Below, in pieces: positions 7,485 to 10,081 of a DNA stretch of 10,081 bases. How positions within the stretch are numbered: position 1 is the stretch's first letter; each line of letters opens with the position of its first letter. The notes beneath the pieces are model-generated. The model was not told the origin of the DNA and ran no database searches. It worked only from the letters and a program-made list of their open reading frames with translations. Both the position numbers and the translations under genes were made by a program. This DNA is from CAMLHU01 sp039917855 (GTDB taxonomy: Bacteria > Gemmatimonadota > Gemmatimonadetes > Gemmatimonadales > GWC2-71-9), in NCBI GenBank assembly GCA_039917855.1, contig JBDSIR010000110.1, positions 1 to 10,081 of the forward strand, written 5' to 3'.

Positions 7485-8054
7485 CTAGATTTCTCCCGTC
7501 GGTGGCGCGATCAGGGCCGCATACTCCTGCTCCAGCGCCGCGAGCTGTCGCTCGACGTCGGCGGTCTCCAACTCGTTCCCGGCCGACGGGACCCCGTCGC
7601 GCACGAAGAGCTCGGCCACCAGCGCGTCGGTATACCCTGCGACCGCCACCGCGATCCCTCGATCGATGACCCGGTTCAGGTGGAGCAGCACCGCCAGTGC
7701 CCGGCGGGCCCGGAGTGCGGCCACGTCGGCGGCGAGGTCGACGGTCAGGATCTCCCGGAGCGCGCTGAACTCCTCGGTCACTTCGCCGGCGACCAGGCCG
7801 CGCGCCGCGGCGGTCCGGCCATAGTGCTCGCAGGCCTTTTCCCAGAGCTCCCGCGCCTCGCGCCGCATCGGGCCGGCCATCTCGGCCACCAGATCGACCA
7901 TCAAGCGCAGGTCGCGCTTCATCAGCTCGGCTGGGACGGTGCGGGTGCTCGAACTCTTGTCGGTCAGGCGGGCGGCCCATTCGGCCACCAACTCTCCCCG
8001 CGCCCCGAAGAGGGTGCGTGAGGCCGCGAGCAGGGCAGGATTGGAAGGACGCAA
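7485..8054 (-). CDS. All-helical protein resembling the RsbRD N-terminal sensory domain
   Basis: The 189-residue protein is predicted almost wholly alpha-helical, with no signal peptide or membrane segment. The pattern ELVAEWAARL near the start, then a long helix with H77 in CEHYGRTAAARGL, EVTEEFSALREIL (91-103), LLHLNRVIDRGIAVAVAGYTDAL (about 123-145) and a C-terminal coiled-coil-like tail (AADVERQ to EQEYAAL), resembles the RsbRD_N family (helical N-terminal domain of RsbT co-antagonists and of some sensor kinases). No STAS, kinase or GGDEF output domain follows, so it is a stand-alone version. The start is a TTG at 8054 with AAGG 6 nt upstream; no ATG lies nearby, and the first in-frame ATG would remove about 44 residues. 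It is the first gene of an operon with the glycosyltransferase and divergent, by 46 bp, from the carboxypeptidase gene. The resemblance is by pattern only, so moderate confidence in the family and none in a specific role. Confidence 0.6.
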   Translation of the reverse strand: MRPSNPALLAASRTLFGARGELVAEWAARLTDKSSSTRTVPAELMKRDLRLMVDLVAEMAGPMRREARELWEKACEHYGRTAAARGLVAGEVTEEFSALREILTVDLAADVAALRARRALAVLLHLNRVIDRGIAVAVAGYTDALVAELFVRDGVPSAGNELETADVERQLAALEQEYAALIAPPTGEI

Positions 8055-8100
8055 AAGAGGCCTTGGGTGAGGAACGGCACAAATCTATGGTGGATTCCCC

Positions 8101-9063
8101 ATGACGTCCAAGAACGTGGTCCGACCCCCCCGCCTCGCCCCCGGCGCCCGGGTGGCGTTGGTAGCCCCTGCCGGCCCGCTGCTTGAGCGGGATGACCTCG
8201 CGCGGGGCCAGGAACTGGCCCGCGCGCTGGGCTGGGAGCCGGTGCTGGGCCCCCACGCCGGCGGCCTCTACGGTTACCTCAGCGGCACCGACGCCGAGCG
8301 GCTGGGAGACCTGAACGCGGCGTTGGCGGACCCGCGCATCGATGGCGTCTGGTGTCTCCGCGGCGGCTATGGGATGACCCGCATCCTCAATGGGGTCGAC
8401 TTCGCCGCCGCGCGGCGCCGTCCCAAGGTGGTCCTCGGCTTCAGCGACATCACGGCACTCCTGGTGCCGCTGTACGTCGAGACGGGGCTGGTCGGGTTCC
8501 ACGGCCCCATCGCGCGCCACGAACTCGGGCCCTTTTCGCGCTGGCACCTCGACCGCGTCGTGTCGAACGTGAACGCGCCTGGACGCCTGGGACGTCTGGC
8601 GCCGCCGGCCGAGACGCTGGTGCCTGAGAAGGACCGCATCGTGACCCTGGTGCCGGGTGTGGCCGAGGGCCCGCTGGTCGGAGGCAACCTCACGCTGCTG
8701 CAGTGCCTCATCGGCACCCGGTGGTTCCCCGAGCTCCGGGGCGCGATCCTCTTTTTCGAGGATGTGGGGGAGGATGTCTACTCGATCGACCGGATGCTCT
8801 CGCACCTCACGCTTGCCGGGAAGCTTCAGGGTGTGGCGGGTGTGATGGTCGGACGCTTCACCGAGCTCAAGAAGGGCGGGGAGGACGGCGCGATGGGGGT
8901 GGATCAGGTGTTGGCGCATCACCTCGAGCCGCTCAAGGTGCCGGTGGCATATGGGTTCCCCGTGGGCCACATCGACGAGCAGTGGACGTTGCCGATCGGT
9001 GTGCGGGCTCGGCTCGATGCGACGGCGGGGGAGCTGGATATCCTGGAGCCGGCGGTGGTGTAG
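8101..9063 (+). CDS. ldcA: LD-carboxypeptidase, peptidase family S66
   Basis: The 320-residue length is usual for S66 enzymes, which remove the terminal D-alanine from murein tetrapeptides during cytoplasmic peptidoglycan recycling. The Ser-Glu-His triad is complete: S115 in the nucleophile elbow VLGFSDITAL, E220 in LFFEDVGED and H290 in GFPVGHIDEQWTLPIG. These are close to the S115/E217/H285 positions known for the Pseudomonas LdcA. Other family marks are VALVAPAGP (18-26), the RGGYG loop (87-91), GFHGP (132-136) and EGPLVGGNLTLL (189-200). There is no signal peptide, fitting a cytoplasmic enzyme. The ATG at 8101 has GGTGGA (8089-8094) 6 nt upstream. The gene stands alone: divergent from the RsbRD-like gene across only 46 bp, and convergent with the four-helix-bundle gene. 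Members of S66 also include microcin-immunity (MccF) types, so recycling is the likely but not the only possible role. Confidence 0.92.
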   Translation: MTSKNVVRPPRLAPGARVALVAPAGPLLERDDLARGQELARALGWEPVLGPHAGGLYGYLSGTDAERLGDLNAALADPRIDGVWCLRGGYGMTRILNGVDFAAARRRPKVVLGFSDITALLVPLYVETGLVGFHGPIARHELGPFSRWHLDRVVSNVNAPGRLGRLAPPAETLVPEKDRIVTLVPGVAEGPLVGGNLTLLQCLIGTRWFPELRGAILFFEDVGEDVYSIDRMLSHLTLAGKLQGVAGVMVGRFTELKKGGEDGAMGVDQVLAHHLEPLKVPVAYGFPVGHIDEQWTLPIGVRARLDATAGELDILEPAVV

Positions 9064-9092
9064 GAACCCACGGAGAGCCTACTAGCTGCTCC

Positions 9093-9117
9093 GGCTCCTG
9101 GCTCCTGGCTTCTGGCC
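9093..9117 (+). repeat. Left copy of 25-bp inverted repeat built of GGCTNCT heptads
   Basis: The stretch consists of GGCTCCT twice, then GGCTTCT, then GGCC. It matches, in inverted orientation, the stretch at 9643-9667 in 23 of 25 positions; the inner 11 nt, GGCTTCTGGCC, are identical. It lies 29 bp after the carboxypeptidase stop and 39 bp beyond the end of the four-helix-bundle gene. Confidence 0.8.
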
Positions 9118-9156
9118 GCTCCGAGCCGATGCCGCCCTCCGACGCAGCGCGGCGAC

Positions 9157-9531
9157 TCATCGACGATGCGCACGCGGGCTTGATCGGATCGCCCGGGTGA
9201 GCCCGGAGATGACCCGTTGCAGTCGGTCGAGCTCCTCGAGGAAGGGTTCCACCGTGGCGGCGCTCACGAAGCCGCGATCCTTGGCGCAGAGCAGGTGACA
9301 TTCGAGTTCGGTCGCGGAACCCATCGCGATGTCCAGGAACCGGGCGAATTCCCGGTCGCCATTCCTTCCACAACCTTCGGCGATATTTGCGGCGATCGAA
9401 CCGGCGGCCCTCGTCGTCTGGCTCCGAAGTCCATAGAGCTCTTCACGCGGAAAGCCCGCGATGATGTCGTACACCTGGCATCGGAGTCGGTGGGCCACCT
9501 GCCAGGCGTCGAGCTTCTTGAAATCTTGCAA
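9157..9531 (-). CDS. Four-helix-bundle protein of the 23S rRNA intervening-sequence (IVP) family
   Basis: The 124-residue protein matches the family throughout: the N-terminal QDFKKLDAWQVAH (in most members 'DF--L-VWQ-AH'), FPREELYGLRSQ (28-39), the signature RAAGSIAANIAEGCGR (41-56), FARFLDIAMGSATELECHL (62-80), then the last helix with LEELDRLQRVISGL. Family members were first found inside intervening sequences of 23S rRNA genes; their known structures form a helical-bundle pentamer and resemble Avd, the accessory protein of diversity-generating retroelements. The cellular role of free-standing members is unknown. Here the gene is not inside an rRNA gene. The start is a TTG at 9531, supported by a strong GGAGG 7 nt upstream (9539-9543) and by exact alignment with the usual N-terminus. 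It is bracketed by 25-bp inverted heptad repeats and preceded by a hairpin leader. Family assignment is very sure. Confidence 0.92.
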   Translation of the reverse strand: MQDFKKLDAWQVAHRLRCQVYDIIAGFPREELYGLRSQTTRAAGSIAANIAEGCGRNGDREFARFLDIAMGSATELECHLLCAKDRGFVSAATVEPFLEELDRLQRVISGLTRAIRSSPRAHRR

Positions 9532-9538
9532 CTTTGGT

Positions 9539-9580
9539 CCTCCGATCGGGAGGTACCAACGATAGAACTCCCTCCCGACC
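9539..9580 (-). promoter_or_regulatory. Leader with two competing hairpins over the ribosome binding site of the four-helix-bundle gene
   Basis: On the minus strand, 9571-9580 (GGTCGGGAGG) can pair with 9544-9553 (CCTCCCGATC) to form a 10-bp stem with one G-U pair and a 17-nt loop, leaving the Shine-Dalgarno GGAGG (9539-9543) free. Alternatively the same CCTCC (9549-9553) can pair directly with GGAGG across a 5-nt loop and hide it. The two folds exclude each other. This is the geometry of a translational on/off switch or attenuator, although GGAGG-like runs are also common in GC-rich DNA. Confidence 0.4.
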
Positions 9581-9642
9581 TCAGCGTCACCCGTGCAACG
9601 CAGGCCGCATCCTGGAAACGCACGCCCACCGTAGTTGGGATC

Positions 9643-9667
9643 GGCCAGAAGCCAGCAGCCAGTAGCC
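9643..9667 (-). repeat. Right copy of 25-bp inverted repeat built of GGCTNCT heptads
   Basis: On the minus strand it reads as GGCTACT, GGCTGCT, GGCTTCT, then GGCC, differing from the left copy only at two third-spacer positions (C to A and C to G). On the plus strand it appears as AGCCAGA, AGCCAGC and AGCCAGT heptads. It ends 29 bp before the alpha/beta hydrolase ATG and 111 bp upstream of the four-helix-bundle start. The 9532-9696 interval between the two genes holds only this repeat and the hairpin leader; I see nothing else in it. Confidence 0.8.
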
Positions 9668-9696
9668 CAGTGGGTGCACGCGACTTACCTTCGCGC

Positions 9697-10081
9697 ATGG
9701 CCACACCTAAGCAGACCGATCTCACGCTGCCAGGATCTCTGGGGGAGATCCACATCTCGGTCCGGGCGGCCGGTCGGAGCTCGCCACGCCCGGCAGTGGT
9801 CCTCCTGCACGGCTTCAAGGGATTCCGGAGCTGGGGTTTCTTCCCCACGCTCGCCGACCGTCTCGCGCGCGCGGGCTTCACTGCAGTGAGCTACTCGGCC
9901 AGCGGCAGCGGTGTCGACGCCAAGGGAGAGTTTGTCTTCCCCGATCGCTTCGGACATAACACCTACTCCGCGGAGCTCGCCGATCTCCGCACCGTCCTCA
10001 CCGCCCTCTGGGCCGGCGAGCTCGGCACAGCCGCGCCGACCAAACTCGGACTGATGGGGCATTCACGCGGCGGCGGGGTCG
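9697..10081 (+). CDS. Alpha/beta hydrolase (N-terminal part, cut by window end)
   Basis: The frame opens with ATG at 9697 and stays open for 128 codons to the right edge, with no stop. The product has a central strand PAVVLLHGFKGF (32-43) whose HGF-GF loop forms the oxyanion hole, the conserved FFPTLADRLARAGFTAVSYSASGSG (48-72), a polar stretch with HNTYSAELADLRTVL (87-101), and the nucleophile elbow GLMGHSRGG with S123. The Asp and His of the triad would lie beyond the window. This layout fits serine hydrolases of the dienelactone-hydrolase/acyl-peptidase-like kind; the substrate cannot be told. There is no signal peptide, so it is probably cytoplasmic. No Shine-Dalgarno site precedes the ATG, and the inverted repeat of the neighbouring four-helix-bundle unit ends only 29 bp upstream, leaving little room for a promoter. 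Confidence 0.85.
   Translation, partial: MATPKQTDLTLPGSLGEIHISVRAAGRSSPRPAVVLLHGFKGFRSWGFFPTLADRLARAGFTAVSYSASGSGVDAKGEFVFPDRFGHNTYSAELADLRTVLTALWAGELGTAAPTKLGLMGHSRGGGV

Larger units (their letters stand above)
9093..9667. mobile_element. Candidate 575-bp unit: four-helix-bundle gene bounded by inverted repeats
   Basis: Two 25-bp heptad repeats in inverted orientation, identical at 23 of 25 positions, bracket one complete small gene and its leader. The repeats face inward with an identical 11-nt end, as terminal inverted repeats would. There is no transposase, and I see no target-site duplication outside the repeats. Mobility, if any, would have to be supplied in trans, and the unit could instead be a structured RNA/DNA module. 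The repeats are certain; calling it mobile is inference. Confidence 0.3.

Noticed and set aside
6626..8021. Long plus-strand frames (347 and 345 codons) opposite the glycosyltransferase and RsbRD-like genes
   Set aside because: They lie opposite well-recognised coding sequence, show no recognisable motif and have shadow-like composition.
8055..8100. Divergent promoters in the 46-bp gap between the RsbRD-like and LD-carboxypeptidase genes
   Set aside because: A-T-rich hexamers occur (for example TAGATT on minus), but no paired -35/-10 boxes with proper spacing could be assigned.
7477..8970. A 497-codon minus-strand open frame across the LD-carboxypeptidase and RsbRD-like genes
   Set aside because: It is antisense to a clear S66 enzyme with its full triad and overlaps the RsbRD-like frame. 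Its composition (Arg/Gly/Pro/His-rich) is typical of GC-rich shadow frames.
9157..9531. Four-helix-bundle gene as part of a 23S rRNA intervening sequence
   Set aside because: No rRNA sequence flanks it; the neighbours are an LD-carboxypeptidase gene and a hydrolase gene.
9093..9667. CRISPR-like array at the heptad repeats
   Set aside because: The repeat units are 7 nt and directly adjacent, with no spacers, and the two blocks are inverted relative to each other; no cas gene is present.
9686..9691. TACCTT as a -10 box for a leaderless alpha/beta hydrolase transcript
   Set aside because: It lies only 5 nt from the ATG and no matching -35 box is seen; one hexamer is too weak to call.

Overview
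The window is high-GC bacterial DNA, densely packed with genes. It looks like a Gram-negative-type soil or environmental bacterium. The mix of a CrtQ/HpnB-like membrane glycosyltransferase, an RsbRD-like helical protein, an S66 LD-carboxypeptidase and a stand-alone four-helix-bundle gene would fit a group such as Gemmatimonadota, but this is a weak guess; no rRNA or other phylogenetic marker is present.

Layout. (1) 1-536 (+): the C-terminal part of a periplasmic binding protein of the branched-chain amino acid (Peripla_BP_6) type, cut by the window edge. (2) 546-5724 (-): a two-gene operon, a 996-residue Eco57I/PglX-like adenine-N6 DNA methyltransferase followed after 4 nt by a 727-residue SNF2-like helicase. 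It looks like a compact DNA-modification and defence locus. It ends 9 bp from the binding-protein gene, at a 7-bp hairpin. (3) 5725-5864: a divergent intergenic region with helically phased short repeats and a hairpin against the methyltransferase start. (4) 5865-6236 (+): a single-domain CheY-like response regulator, closed by a terminator at 6264-6292 that it shares with the convergent operon. (5) 6317-8054 (-): an RsbRD-N-like helical protein followed by a family 2 membrane glycosyltransferase. (6) 8101-9063 (+): an S66 LD-carboxypeptidase with its complete catalytic triad. (7) 9093-9667: a four-helix-bundle (23S rRNA intervening-sequence type) gene bracketed by 25-bp inverted repeats that match at 23 of 25 positions and are built of GGCTNCT heptads. 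(8) 9697-10081 (+): the N-terminal part of an alpha/beta hydrolase, cut by the window edge.

How the genes relate. The methyltransferase and helicase are almost certainly co-transcribed and functionally linked. Because unrelated genes flank both sides, the locus appears to be complete with two genes, and neither has a nuclease motif that I can see. The other genes are ordinary envelope, transport and signalling genes with no visible link to the defence pair. The most unusual structures are the two-gene methylase/helicase locus and the inverted-repeat-bounded four-helix-bundle unit, which also has a potential switch hairpin over its ribosome binding site.
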